DNA from: Acidobacteriota bacterium
GTDB taxonomy: Bacteria; Acidobacteriota; Vicinamibacteria; Vicinamibacterales; UBA2999
Length of the DNA stretch: 37,898 nt
Reading direction: 5' to 3'
NCBI GenBank assembly: GCA_963169195.1
Contig: CAUJDN010000055.1
Location: 1 to 37,898 of the forward strand
The notes beneath the pieces are model-generated. The model saw nothing but the letters and a program-made list of their open reading frames with translations. It had not been told where the DNA came from and did not search any database. Each line of letters begins with the position of its first letter. The first letter of the stretch is position 1. Positions 15,993 through 24,912 of the stretch are shown here, in pieces. The position numbers and the translations under genes were made by a program.

Positions 15993-17336
15993 ATGCGCAT
16001 CGTCATTGCGGGCGGCGGGCAGGTCGGGTCGTCGCTGGCCCGGGCCCTCGCCGCCAGCCACGAAGTGTTCGTCATCGACCACGACCCCGACGTCGCGGAC
16101 GTCTTCCAGTCGATGGACGTGGAGTTCCTGGTGGGGAGCGGGACCAGCGACGAGGTCCTCACCCGGGCCGGCGTCGGGCGGGCCGACTTCTTCGTCGCGG
16201 CCACCGGGCTGGACGAAGTCAACATCGTCGCCTGTGCGCTGGCCAACCGCCTGGGTCATCCCCAGACCATCTGCCTTGTTTCTCGCGCGGAGTTCCTGAG
16301 CCCCTCCGAGCCTGGCGGAGGGCTGGGCGCTTTCGGCATCAACCGCGTCGTCTGGCCCGAGGCGCAGCTGGCGGCCGACATCGAGCGCATCGTGACGGTC
16401 CCTGGTGCGATCGACGCGGAGGTCTTCGCGGGCGGTATCGTGCGGCTGCTCGAGTACCGCCTGGACGAGCACTCGCCGCTCACGGCCGCTGAGCTGGGCG
16501 GGCTCCACCTGCCACGGGGATCGCTCATCGTGGCCGTCAAGCGCGGCGGCCGCATCTTCGTGCCGCGGGGCACGACACGGCTCGAGGCCGGCGACAAGGT
16601 CGTCGTGATGGGGACCCCGGACGCCATGCACGCCGTGGAGACGCTGGTGCACCCGGGGCGCGGCGGCGGGCACCTGCACGTGACCATCATCGGCGGGGGC
16701 GACGTCGGCCTGCAGCTGGCCCAGCGGCTGGAGCACGTCCCGTCGGTGAATCTCCGCATCCTCGAGCGGGACGCCGAGCGCGGCGCTCTGCTGGCGGCGT
16801 CGTTGACACGGACCCTCGTGCTCAACGGTGACGGCACCGACCTCGAGTTCCTCGAGTCCGAGAACGTCGGACGGAGTGACGTGCTGGTCTCGGTCATCGA
16901 CAACGACGAGCGCAACCTCCTCGCCTCGCTCCTGGGCCGGCAGCTGGGTGTGCCCAAGATCATCACCCGCGTGGGCCGCCCGTCGAACCTCCGCCTCTTC
17001 GAGCGGGTCGGGATTGACGTGGCGATCTCCGCGCGCGGCGCGGCGGTCGCCTCCATCCTGCACCAGATCACCGGCGGCACGTCCAGCCTGCTGGCCGTCG
17101 TCGAGCACGGCGAGGCCCGCGTCTTCGAGCTCACCGTCTCCCCGGCCTTCGCCGCGCGACCCCTGAAGGACGTCGGCACGGCCGAGGACGCCATCGTCGC
17201 GGCCATCCTGCGCGGGGACCGCGCGATCGTGCCGCGGGGGGACGATGTCATCCGGGCCGGCGATCGGATCCTGATCTTCTCCACGGAGGCCGCGGCCGAT
17301 CGCGTGCGCCAGTTCTTCACCAGCGAGAGCACCTGA
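15993..17336 (+). CDS. trkA: TrkA, regulatory NAD-binding subunit of Trk potassium uptake
   Basis: A 447-aa peripheral membrane protein with two tandem RCK modules. Each begins with a Rossmann nucleotide motif: MRIVIAGGGQVGSSLARAL at residue 1 and TIIGGGDVGLQLA near residue 230; each module ends in an RCK-C domain (for example PRGDDVIRAGDRILIF). I chose ATG 15993 because the nucleotide-binding beta strand starts immediately after it; the frame is open upstream but uninformative. TrkA gates TrkH in response to NAD(H)/ATP. The trkH gene follows 24 nt later, so the two form an operon. Confidence 0.95.
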   Translation: MRIVIAGGGQVGSSLARALAASHEVFVIDHDPDVADVFQSMDVEFLVGSGTSDEVLTRAGVGRADFFVAATGLDEVNIVACALANRLGHPQTICLVSRAEFLSPSEPGGGLGAFGINRVVWPEAQLAADIERIVTVPGAIDAEVFAGGIVRLLEYRLDEHSPLTAAELGGLHLPRGSLIVAVKRGGRIFVPRGTTRLEAGDKVVVMGTPDAMHAVETLVHPGRGGGHLHVTIIGGGDVGLQLAQRLEHVPSVNLRILERDAERGALLAASLTRTLVLNGDGTDLEFLESENVGRSDVLVSVIDNDERNLLASLLGRQLGVPKIITRVGRPSNLRLFERVGIDVAISARGAAVASILHQITGGTSSLLAVVEHGEARVFELTVSPAFAARPLKDVGTAEDAIVAAILRGDRAIVPRGDDVIRAGDRILIFSTEAAADRVRQFFTSEST

Positions 17337-17360
17337 CCCGCGACCCGTCCCTTCCGACCA

Positions 17361-18848
17361 ATGCGGTATTCCCTGGTCGTCCACCTCTGCGGCGTGCTCG
17401 TCCGCCTCTTCGGCGCCATGTTCCTCGTGCCGGCAGCCGTTGCGGTCGGCTATGGCGAGTTCCACGACGCGCTCGGGTTCGTCCTCGCCGCGGTCGTGAC
17501 GCTCGCGCTCGGCCACGTCATGCGCCGTGCGGGCGGCGAGTCCGCCGAGGAAGCCGTGGAGCGCATGCGCCGCGTCGAGGGCCTGGCCGTCGTCTCGGCA
17601 TCCTGGCTCCTCATCGCCCACCTCGCCGCCATCCCGTATGCGTGGGCCGGCGTCGGCGGGATCGACGCGCTGTTCGAGTCGATGTCCGGCCTCACGACGA
17701 CCGGGGCCACCGTCTTCCGGGATTTCTCCCTCTACGGGCGCGGCGTCTTCTTCTGGCGTTCCATGACCCAGTGGCTGGGGGGCATGGGCGTCATCGCCCT
17801 GTTCGTCGCCGTGCTGCCGCGGCTCTCCATCGGCGGGCGCGAGCTGTTCTTCGCCGAGGCCCCGGGGCCGAGCGAGGACAAGGTGAGCCCGCAGATCCGC
17901 AGGACCGCCGCGCTCCTCTGGCGGCTGTATGCGGGACTCACCGTGCTCCAGGTGATCGCCCTGTCGATGGCCGGCCTGTCGCTCTACGACGCGGTCTGCC
18001 ACGCGATGACGACGCTGGCGGCCGGCGGGTTCTCGCCGCACCCGCTGTCGGTCGGCGGGTACCGGAACCCGGCGGTGGAGTGGATCATCATCGTGTTCAT
18101 GTTCATCGCCGGCGCCAACTTCGCGCTGCAATACCGCGCCCTCGCGCGGCGCGACTTCCGGATTCTCGCGGCCGACGACGAGCTGCGGGTCTACGCGGGC
18201 GTCGTGACGCTCGCGACCGCGAGCCTGGTCCTCGCGCTCGGCGTGGGCGAGGGCGTCGGGGCCACGGTGCGTACCGCGCTCTTCCAGGCGCTCTCCATCC
18301 TGACGACGACCGGCTATGCCAGCGTCGACTTCCAGCTGTGGAGCGATCAGGCCAAGATGGTTCTCCTCGTCCTGATGTTCATCGGTGGCTGTGCCGGCTC
18401 CGCGTCCGGCGGTCCGAAGGTCGTGCGGCACATCGTGCTCGCGCGCTACACGCTCCAGAGCCTCCGGCGGACGCTGCACCCGCGCGCGGTGCTTCCCGTG
18501 AAGCTCGGCGGCCGGGTCGTGCCCGAGACCATCCTGCAGAACGTCGTGGTCTTCTTCCTGTTCTACCTGCTCGTGTTCTCGTTCTGCACCGGCATCGTGG
18601 TCGCCCTGGGCGCCGACCTCGTCACGGGGTTGACGGCGACAATTGCGTGCCTGGGCAACATCGGCCCGGGCTTCAACCAGGTGGGGCCCATGGCGCACTT
18701 CGGGGACCTGCACCCGATCAGCCGCGTGACGCTGACGCTGGCGATGTGGATCGGCCGGCTCGAAGTGCTGACCGTGCTGGTCGTGCTCCGTCCCGAGGTG
18801 TGGCGCTCGGGCCAGTGGACGGCCGACGGGCCGGGAAGCCGGGGCTGA
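17361..18848 (+). CDS. trkH: TrkH, potassium-translocating membrane subunit
   Basis: A 495-aa membrane protein with the four-fold pore-loop structure of the Trk/Ktr/HKT superfamily. Selectivity-filter segments with conserved glycines are visible in order: MSGLTTTGATVF, MTTLAAGGFSPHPLSVGG, SILTTTGYASVDF and TIACLGNIGPGFNQVGPM. The block GGCAGSASGGPKVVRHIVL is typical of TrkH. It imports K+ driven by the membrane potential, gated by the TrkA ring encoded just upstream. Confidence 0.95.
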   Translation: MRYSLVVHLCGVLVRLFGAMFLVPAAVAVGYGEFHDALGFVLAAVVTLALGHVMRRAGGESAEEAVERMRRVEGLAVVSASWLLIAHLAAIPYAWAGVGGIDALFESMSGLTTTGATVFRDFSLYGRGVFFWRSMTQWLGGMGVIALFVAVLPRLSIGGRELFFAEAPGPSEDKVSPQIRRTAALLWRLYAGLTVLQVIALSMAGLSLYDAVCHAMTTLAAGGFSPHPLSVGGYRNPAVEWIIIVFMFIAGANFALQYRALARRDFRILAADDELRVYAGVVTLATASLVLALGVGEGVGATVRTALFQALSILTTTGYASVDFQLWSDQAKMVLLVLMFIGGCAGSASGGPKVVRHIVLARYTLQSLRRTLHPRAVLPVKLGGRVVPETILQNVVVFFLFYLLVFSFCTGIVVALGADLVTGLTATIACLGNIGPGFNQVGPMAHFGDLHPISRVTLTLAMWIGRLEVLTVLVVLRPEVWRSGQWTADGPGSRG

Positions 18849-18926
18849 GGTCGCCCCGACCTTCCGCATGCGGCCGGGCCAGCCCGGGGTGAGGGCCCCG
18901 AGCCGTCCGGCTGTTCCAACCGTTCG

Positions 18927-19360
18927 TCAGGGCTCCACCGGATCGAGGACGGTCACGAGCATGCGGATGCGGTGAATTGTGATCAGGCAGGCCTCGGGGG
19001 GCGCCGGCGCCGGCGGGCATGCCAGCGGGCAGCCCTCGCCGGCCAGGCCCACCACAGAATGCCCCGCCGTGAGGCCGCTAATCACTCCCTGGACCTGCTC
19101 GCGGCGGTTATGGGTGCCGGGCAGTCCAATGGGCGGGCCGGTGGGGAGTGTCACCATGTCGGCGCCCGTGTCGTCCTGCCAGAAGATCTTGAGGTCCACC
19201 GGGTAGATGGTGGGCTCGTAGAACTCCGGAGGCTGGACCTCGAGTTCCGCCTGGACGAGAAGCCGTTGCCCTTCGTCCACATCAGGGCTTCGCCGGCATT
19301 CTCGATAACGGTGACTTCGATGGCGCCAAGCCGCGACGGGCCGCCCGTGTCGCCGCCGTG
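18927..19360 (-). pseudogene. Frame-disrupted small gene of unknown function
   Basis: From a GTG at 19280 to 18927 a 117-aa frame reads like real protein (DEGQRLLVQAELEVQPPEFY ... VDLKIFWQDDTGADMVTLP ... CLITIHRIRMLVTVLDPVEP). Immediately upstream the protein-like reading continues in another frame (GGDTGGPSRLGAIEVTVIEN, then AGEAL), and switches near 19280 with a -1 shift. No start codon or ribosome-binding site is seen in the upstream frame before it meets the end of the neighbouring gene at 19365. The simplest reading is a gene with a 1-nt deletion and missing 5' end, or an assembly error. An intact 117-aa gene starting at 19280 remains possible. No family recognised. Confidence 0.4.
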
Positions 19361-19364
19361 CGGC

Positions 19365-19886
19365 CTACCATGGCGCGCTCAGTCGCGCCCTGAACGTCCC
19401 ATTCGCCAGGGTGATGTTCGGCAGCGTCTTTCCGGTGTGCGGCAAGGACACGTTGGTGAACGAGCCCGTCACCACACCGTCGCGGCCGAAGCTCTCCAGG
19501 CGGACGCGGCCCGGGCCGGCCCACTCGCGCCCGGTCTCGTCGCGATAGCTGAAGCCCGCCGCCGCCATCGCCGCGAGCGGGTCGAAGGGCTGCCCGGCTG
19601 TCCGGGGCCGGGGCAGGTCGATCGGGTACTTCAGCTTCTTCAGGTCCATCGACAAGAAGTTGATCATCAGCTGCTCGCGAGCCCCGTCCGCAGGCCTCGC
19701 CAGGAGCGTGCTCGCCAGCGGCGTGTAGTTGTTGTGGTCGTCGGGCATCGAGTCGAAGCGCCTGGGCCGGGTGTCCACCGTGAAGGACGTCGCACCGACC
19801 GAGGCTTCCTGCGCGGCGGGTGCGCCCAGGATGGCGACGACCAGACCAGCCGCGGCGGCCGCGGATACGTAGGTGTTCAGCTTCAT
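19365..19886 (-). CDS. Secreted protein of unknown function (173 aa)
   Basis: A 173-aa protein starting ATG at 19886, with a Sec signal peptide (YVSAAAAAGLVVAILGAPAA) cleaved around residue 25. The mature part has no recognisable domain; it is beta-rich towards the C-terminus (GSFTNVSLPHTGKTLPNITL) with many Pro and Asn residues. The gene lies 42 nt after the kinase gene on the same strand and may be co-transcribed with it. Exported role unknown. Confidence 0.7.
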   Translation of the reverse strand: MKLNTYVSAAAAAGLVVAILGAPAAQEASVGATSFTVDTRPRRFDSMPDDHNNYTPLASTLLARPADGAREQLMINFLSMDLKKLKYPIDLPRPRTAGQPFDPLAAMAAAGFSYRDETGREWAGPGRVRLESFGRDGVVTGSFTNVSLPHTGKTLPNITLANGTFRARLSAPW

Positions 19887-19928
19887 GGGGGTTCAAGCGC
19901 GGTCCGGGCGGTCGATCCGACAAAGGCA

Positions 19929-22628
19929 TCAGGATCCCGGTGTGCCGAGCGCTGCGGCGATTCGTGATGCCGTGGCGGCGTCCCCCCGAGCCTGGTGGAG
20001 GGCGGCCGCAGCCTCGAGGCACTCGCGCCTGTACTCGGGCACACTGGTGGACGCGGTCAGCGCGGCCGTCGCCCGTTCGAAGAACGGGAGCGCCTCGCGA
20101 GGGCGTGCCCGTGCGACCAGCGCCCGTGCCACGCGACACTCGGCCACCGCGGTGATGGCGTGCCCCTCCGGGAGCGCCATCCGCAGCGTCTCGAGCGCTT
20201 CGCGTGCCGAGGCTTCGGCGGCGACCGGGCGACCCCCGCTCAAGTCCAGGCCCGCGAGCGAGAGCAGCGGCAGTGCCCGCGCGTAGTTCTCCCGATCCAG
20301 GGTCTCTCGATAGATGGCCGCGACCCGTTCGTAGCGCTCGCGTGCCTCTGCGGGCCGGCCCATGCGGACGAGCACGGTGGCGTGATTCTGGAGGTATCCC
20401 GCCACCGACGGGTGCCGCGGGCCGTGCACGCGCTCGCCGGCCTCCACCGTTTCGCGGAGCAGTGCCTCGGCACCGGCCAGGTTGCCCGCGTTCAGCCGCA
20501 GCACGCTCAGGTTGCTCATCGTCGCCAGCCGGTGTGCGTGCGTCGCGCCCAGCGTGCGCTCCAGGGTGGCGAGGGCCTCGGTGAAGAGCGCGTCGGCTTC
20601 CTCGAGGCGTCCCATCAGCCCGAGTGTCTGCGCGAGGGTTCCGCGGGAGAGGGCGCCGGCAACCGACCCGGCACCGAGCGACGCGTCCGCGAGCTCGATG
20701 GCCCGCCGCGCTGCACGTTCCGAGTCCTCCAGCCGATCGAGGTCGCGGTGGACGTCGGCGAGCGCACGCGTCGCCTCGATGCGGACGATGGCGGGCAGGC
20801 TCCCGGCATCCGGCCCATCGAGGACGGCCCGGAGGTAGGGCTCCGCGGCCTGTTCCCGCGAGACGCCGATGAGGTGGCGGCCAAGCCGGATGCGCGCATC
20901 GGCCACCTCGGCCGGATCCACGGGTCGCGCGGCCTCCGCCAGGGCCAGGCGCTGTTCGTGCAGCGCGTGCGCGGCTTCGAGCTCCCCGAGCTCGCCACGA
21001 ACGAGCGCGAGACCGCCGAGGCTGTCACGGACCTCGCGCGACGACGGCCCGTGCAGCGCCGTCTGCAGCGCCAAAGCTTCCTCCCGAAGGGGCCGGGCCC
21101 GATCGAGCACGCCCAGGTCCTGGTAGACCTGCGCGATGGCCGACAGGATCGAGGCGCGCACCTCGGGCCGCTCGGTCAACGATGCCCGCAACCGCTCGGT
21201 GCCGACATCAAGGGCCTCGACGACGGTGATCTGGCGGCCGCGAACCGGGTCGGCCGGTGTGTAGGGGCTGGCGCTCGCGAAGAGCTCCACCAGGAAGCGT
21301 TGGACCTGCTGCGCGCGGTCGGCCGAACGCGTCGCGGTATCCCGCTCGGCCTCGAGCGCCGTGGTATGCCTGGCCAGCGTCGTGAGGTAGAGGCCCGCGA
21401 ACACCGCCGCGGCGCCTGCGGCCGGGGCGACCCACGGCCGGCGCCGCAGGAACATCCGGGTCCGATAGGCGAGGGTCACGGGTCGGGCCGAGACCGGTCG
21501 TCCGTCGAGAACGCACCGGATATCGCCGGCGAGGGCCTCGACCGAGGCGTAGCGACGCTCGGGCTCGGCCTGCAGCGCCTTGCCGATGATGGTGTCCAGG
21601 TCGCCGGCCAGCAGGCGGCGCAGTTGAGCGGGGGTCGTTCCCCGCGCCCGGGCCCGCGTCGCGGCGTCAGGACCGGTCTGGGCCGCCGTGCTCGGCCTCG
21701 GGGCATCGGGGCGCCCGGCCATGGTCTTCAACCCCTCGGCCGACCGGCTCGCCTGTTCGTACGGCGGCCGCCCCGTGGCCAATTCGAACAGGAGGACGCC
21801 CAGCTGGTACACGTCGGTCCGGGTCGTGACCGGCTCGCCGCGGAGCTGCTCGGGGCTGGCGTGGTCCGGCGTGAGCAGGAAGAGGCCCGTTCGCGTGTGC
21901 GTGTCGCCGTCGGCGTCGAGCAGCTTGGCGATCCCGAAGTCCAGCAGCTTCACGTGACCCTCGGCGGTGACCAGGATGTTCGAGGGCTTGAGATCGCGAT
22001 GGACGACGAGGCTGGCGTGTGCGGCACTGACGGCAGCCGTCACCTCGAGGGCCAGTTCCAGGCGCTGGCGGAGCGATCTGCGCCGGCCGTCGCAGTACTC
22101 TGCAATCGGCTCGCCCTCGACGAACTCCATCACGAGGTACGGCCGCCCGTCCTCCACCGCCCCGCCGTCGTAGAGGCGCGCGATGTTGGGATGGCTGAGC
22201 GACGCCAGGATCCGGCGCTCGGTGACGAATCGGCGGAGCACGTCCTCCGTATCCATGCCGCGGCGCAGCACCTTGATGGCCACGCGCTGCGTGAACCCGT
22301 CGCCTTCGCGCTCGGCGAGATACACCGTGCCCATGCCGCCGCGCCCCAGTTCGCGGACGACCGTATAGGGGCCGATGGTCCTCGGGCCGCTCCCCCCCGC
22401 GGCCGTTTGGGCAGCGAAGACGTCCGAGACTGGAATGCTCGGCGACTCGAACCGGCCCTGCGAGTCCTGCTCGGCCTGCAGCAGCGCCATGACCGCGTCG
22501 ATCAGGCCCCGGTCTCCGGCCGCCGCCTCGACGAAGGCCGCTCGCTCGGCAGGCGGCCGCTCCAGCGCGGCATCGAACAGGCGATCGATCGCCTGCCACC
22601 GTGTGCGGTCTGAAGCCTCGTGCGTCAC
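19929..22628 (-). CDS. Membrane Ser/Thr protein kinase with periplasmic/extracellular TPR domain
   Basis: An 899-aa protein; the GTG at 22628 overlaps the sigma-factor stop (GTGA). Kinase domain ~88-350: glycine loop GRGGMGTV (95-102), Lys119 in VAIKV, catalytic HRDLKPSN (210-217), DFG (230-232) and activation segment ending PDHASPEQ (254-261). All key residues are present, so it should be active. A single membrane helix follows at ~399-417 and the C-terminal ~430 residues are tetratricopeptide repeats with Ala/Arg/Glu-rich helices. An N-terminal ~60-residue helical segment (WQAIDRLFDAALERPPAERA) precedes the kinase, typical of this acidobacterial/planctomycetal kinase class. It probably senses outside signals and acts with the sigma factor encoded upstream. 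Confidence 0.9.
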   Translation of the reverse strand: MTHEASDRTRWQAIDRLFDAALERPPAERAAFVEAAAGDRGLIDAVMALLQAEQDSQGRFESPSIPVSDVFAAQTAAGGSGPRTIGPYTVVRELGRGGMGTVYLAEREGDGFTQRVAIKVLRRGMDTEDVLRRFVTERRILASLSHPNIARLYDGGAVEDGRPYLVMEFVEGEPIAEYCDGRRRSLRQRLELALEVTAAVSAAHASLVVHRDLKPSNILVTAEGHVKLLDFGIAKLLDADGDTHTRTGLFLLTPDHASPEQLRGEPVTTRTDVYQLGVLLFELATGRPPYEQASRSAEGLKTMAGRPDAPRPSTAAQTGPDAATRARARGTTPAQLRRLLAGDLDTIIGKALQAEPERRYASVEALAGDIRCVLDGRPVSARPVTLAYRTRMFLRRRPWVAPAAGAAAVFAGLYLTTLARHTTALEAERDTATRSADRAQQVQRFLVELFASASPYTPADPVRGRQITVVEALDVGTERLRASLTERPEVRASILSAIAQVYQDLGVLDRARPLREEALALQTALHGPSSREVRDSLGGLALVRGELGELEAAHALHEQRLALAEAARPVDPAEVADARIRLGRHLIGVSREQAAEPYLRAVLDGPDAGSLPAIVRIEATRALADVHRDLDRLEDSERAARRAIELADASLGAGSVAGALSRGTLAQTLGLMGRLEEADALFTEALATLERTLGATHAHRLATMSNLSVLRLNAGNLAGAEALLRETVEAGERVHGPRHPSVAGYLQNHATVLVRMGRPAEARERYERVAAIYRETLDRENYARALPLLSLAGLDLSGGRPVAAEASAREALETLRMALPEGHAITAVAECRVARALVARARPREALPFFERATAALTASTSVPEYRRECLEAAAALHQARGDAATASRIAAALGTPGS

Positions 22629-23224
22629 TCCGGATCCCGTGCCCCGGAGCCCGGCCCCGGCATTCTGGTCGAGAGCAGCGCGTGCAGGTGGGCGCGCGCG
22701 CGCCTCCAGTCGCGCTCGATGGTCCGGGTCGAGACGCCGAGGGCGTCGGCGATCTCCGACTCGGGCATGCCGCCGAAGAAGCGGCACTCCACGATTCGGG
22801 CCAGCCGGGCATCGCGCACCTCGAGCTGTTCGAGCGCACGGTTCACCGACAGGACCTCGAGCAGCCCGTCACTGGCGCCCGCCGTCTGCTCGTCGAGCTC
22901 CACGTGCCGATCGCCTCCACCGCGCTTTGCCGCCTTCCGGTTGCGGGCATAGTCCACCAGGACGTGGCGCATGACCTTGGACAGCAGCGCGAAGAACTGC
23001 GCCCGCCCCCGCCACGTCGGTCCGGTGCGGCGCGACAACTCCACGTACGCCTCGTGGACGAGCGCGGTCGTCGTGAGCGTGTGATTGGCGCGTTCCCCCT
23101 GCAGGTGGCGATGCGCCATGGCCCGCAGGTCGTCGTAGAGGACACCGACGAGCTGGTCGAAGGCACCACGGTCGCCGTCGGTCCAGCGCTGCACGAGCTG
23201 CTCGAGGGTGTCCTGACCTCCCAC
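22625..23224 (-). CDS. ECF-family RNA polymerase sigma factor paired with Ser/Thr kinase
   Basis: A 199-aa sigma-70 family protein. Region 2 covers about residues 15-95 (GDRGAFDQLVGVLYDDLRAM ... FFALLSKVMRHVLVDYARNR) and region 4 about 125-185 (CRFFGGMPESEIADALGVST then IERDWRRARAHL). ALVHEAYVEL and MRHVLVDYAR are typical of the ECF subgroup often encoded next to TPR kinases in Acidobacteriota and Planctomycetes, where phosphorylation of the sigma factor has been proposed as the switch; no anti-sigma gene is seen here. Translation is coupled to the kinase gene by a 4-nt overlap. Confidence 0.92.
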   Translation of the reverse strand: MGGQDTLEQLVQRWTDGDRGAFDQLVGVLYDDLRAMAHRHLQGERANHTLTTTALVHEAYVELSRRTGPTWRGRAQFFALLSKVMRHVLVDYARNRKAAKRGGGDRHVELDEQTAGASDGLLEVLSVNRALEQLEVRDARLARIVECRFFGGMPESEIADALGVSTRTIERDWRRARAHLHALLSTRMPGPGSGARDPE

Positions 23225-23546
23225 TGCGCAAGCCTACGTCGCGGGCGGGAGCGAGGCAAGATCGAAGCCGGCGATGATGGAGTGACCGCGCCGTGATGGC
23301 CCGTCGATTCGGACGTCGTGCGCTCCGACCTCTCCTGGGTGAGTCGCGGCGACTGGCGGCGATCGTGGAATCGTTCCAGCCGCCCGTGGTCCACCTCGGC
23401 GTGGTGCCCGCGCTCTTCGTGACGCTTCCGTACGGCAGGTTCGTGCACGGTCCGTCCCGGCTGGCCGTGCTGGTGAAGGACGCGGCGGAACGCGACGCCG
23501 ACAGATCCGTCTAACTCGGGTAGCGTCGCACCCACAAGGAGCGGAG
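23225..23546. other. Intergenic interval with one doubtful small ORF
   Basis: This 322-bp stretch separates the sigma-factor gene from the plus-strand membrane-protein gene and must hold both promoters. A 73-codon plus-strand frame at 23293-23514 (GTG start, no ribosome-binding site) has GC-rich third positions in its second half ([17 protein letters not shown]), but no recognisable family. I do not call it a gene. Confidence 0.4.
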
Positions 23547-23948
23547 ATGACCAACACGACCCGGGAGCCCGATTCCTCGCTCGTCACCGTCACGCACCTC
23601 ACCTACGCCCTGCACGCGCTCGGCCTGGCGATCGGCGCGTTCGGCGCCGCCAGCGTCCTGGGCTCGTTCCTCTTCGGCTGGCCGTCGATCATCGCCGTGA
23701 TCATCAACTACGTGAAGCGCGGCGAGGCGCGCGGCACGTGGCTCGAGTCGCACTTCACCTGGCAGATTCGGACGTTCTGGTTCGCGATGCTGTGGGCGTG
23801 CGTCATCGGCATCGTGGGCCTGGTCCTGGCCATCGTCATCGTCGGGATCGCGATCTGGATCGTGGGGCTGTTCGTCCTGGGCGTCTGGGCCATCTACCGG
23901 ATCGTCCGCGGCTGGCTGGCGCTGAAGGACCGCCGGCCCGTCCCCTGA
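23547..23948 (+). CDS. Small membrane protein, DUF4870-like
   Basis: A 133-aa protein starting ATG at 23547, with ggagcgg 5-6 nt upstream. After a short polar N-terminus there are about three hydrophobic helices (LTYALHALGLAIGAFGAASV; AMLWACVIGIVGLVLAIVIV; a C-terminal IVGLFVLGVWAIYRIVRGW) and the block GEARGTWLESHFTWQIRTFW, which resembles the DUF4870/YidH-like small membrane family. Function unknown. Its stop codon is 2 nt before an octamer repeat array, so the repeat is effectively its 3' UTR. Confidence 0.8.
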   Translation: MTNTTREPDSSLVTVTHLTYALHALGLAIGAFGAASVLGSFLFGWPSIIAVIINYVKRGEARGTWLESHFTWQIRTFWFAMLWACVIGIVGLVLAIVIVGIAIWIVGLFVLGVWAIYRIVRGWLALKDRRPVP

Positions 23949-23950
23949 AC

Positions 23951-24054
23951 TCAGAATCCCAGAACCCCAGAACCTCAGAACCCCAGAACCCCAGAACCTC
24001 AGAACCCCAGAACCTCAGAACCCCAGAACCTCAGAACCCCAGAACCTCAGAACC
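23951..24054. repeat. Tandem octamer array, 13 copies of YCAGAACC
   Basis: Thirteen uninterrupted 8-bp units, tcagaacc or ccagaacc; the first is tcagaatc. First-base order is T CC T CC T C T C T C T, so the array begins with a 24-bp higher-order unit and switches to a 16-bp one. The partial sequence cctgaac just before it, which includes the upstream stop codon, looks like a degenerate extra copy. The complementary strand reads GGGGTTCT/GAGGTTCT. The array fills the gap between convergent genes (stops at 23948 and 24064). The same octamer recurs at 33701-33780 in the same context. Confidence 0.95.
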
Positions 24055-24063
24055 CCAGCCCCC

Positions 24064-24912
24064 TCAGCTCGGGGCGCGGTCATGCCCCGCGGGCGTGCGT
24101 GGCTCCGTGAGTGCCTGCTCGATGCGCGCCAGGCGCTCGGCGATCCCCACGATCTCCACGTGCGCCTTGACGTTGACCTGGTAGTCCAGATCCGTTCGGA
24201 TGCGGTCCCGCTCCGACTGCCGGTTCTGGCTCACCAGCACGAAGATGGACAGGAAGATCGCCTCGAGGCTCACGATGAGCGTCAGCAGGCCGAAGGGGTA
24301 GGGATCGAACCCGAGCCCGGCGGGCAGCCAGCCAGCCGCGGCCACCGTGTTCAGCCCGATCCACGTGCCGAACCACGCGATGTGGGTGAGGGTGAAGGCA
24401 TGGCTGGCGGCCACTGTCGCCACCACGTCGCTGACCCGCTGCCACCGCGTGGCGGCCTCGGCGATCACCTGGTTGGGGTTCGGCAGCCCGCGAATGGTGG
24501 CGGTGCTGGCCCGCAGCCGTGCGCCCAGCACCTGCAGCATGTCGATGGCCACGTCCGGATGCTGGCGCAGGAAGGCATGGAACGGCTCGCGGGGGAGCGC
24601 CAGCAGCGAGCAATCCGTCAGCGCTCGCACCGTCGCGCTGCGCGGTCCGCCGTCGATCAGGCCCAGCTCGCCGAAGACGCCGCCCGGGCCCAGCGTGTCG
24701 AGCCGGACGTGCCCGCCTCGTGCGTCCGGCGCCGTCACCTCGGCCCGTCCGTCCTCCACGATGTAGAGCGTGTCGCCCCGATCCCCAAACCAGAACACGG
24801 GCTCGCCCGCCTCGACGGACTGCCGCGTCATGAGCGCGAGCAGCGCTTCGTTCCCTGCTGCGTCCAGGCGCGCGAACAGCGGGATGCGGGAGAGATCCGC
24901 CGGCGCACTCAT
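24064..24912 (-). CDS. Cyclic-nucleotide-binding domain fused to DUF1003 membrane domain
   Basis: A 282-aa protein. Residues ~8-125 are a cNMP-binding/Crp-like sensor fold (FARLDAAGNEALLALM; FGDRGDTLYIVEDGRAEV; phosphate-cassette-like GGVFGELGLIDGGPRSATV). There is no DNA-binding helix-turn-helix after it. Residues ~155-255 are DUF1003: two membrane helices (HIAWFGTWIGLNTV and GLLTLIVSLEAIFLSIFVLV) with the signature FDPYPF, SQNRQ and a helical tail. It is probably a membrane protein gated by cyclic nucleotide. The start codon overlaps the cyclase-family stop (ATGA). Confidence 0.9.
   Translation of the reverse strand: MSAPADLSRIPLFARLDAAGNEALLALMTRQSVEAGEPVFWFGDRGDTLYIVEDGRAEVTAPDARGGHVRLDTLGPGGVFGELGLIDGGPRSATVRALTDCSLLALPREPFHAFLRQHPDVAIDMLQVLGARLRASTATIRGLPNPNQVIAEAATRWQRVSDVVATVAASHAFTLTHIAWFGTWIGLNTVAAAGWLPAGLGFDPYPFGLLTLIVSLEAIFLSIFVLVSQNRQSERDRIRTDLDYQVNVKAHVEIVGIAERLARIEQALTEPRTPAGHDRAPS

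Noticed and set aside
15963..18869. 968-codon minus-strand ORF antisense to trkA-trkH
   Set aside because: Composition is Arg/His/Glu/Gln-rich without domains, typical of the antisense of a GC-rich coding region; trkA and trkH are clear on the other strand.
23293..23514. 73-codon plus-strand ORF
   Set aside because: GTG start without ribosome-binding site, no recognisable family, located in a divergent promoter region.
23951..24054. CRISPR-like array
   Set aside because: Units are 8 bp with no spacers and no cas genes nearby; it is a simple tandem repeat.
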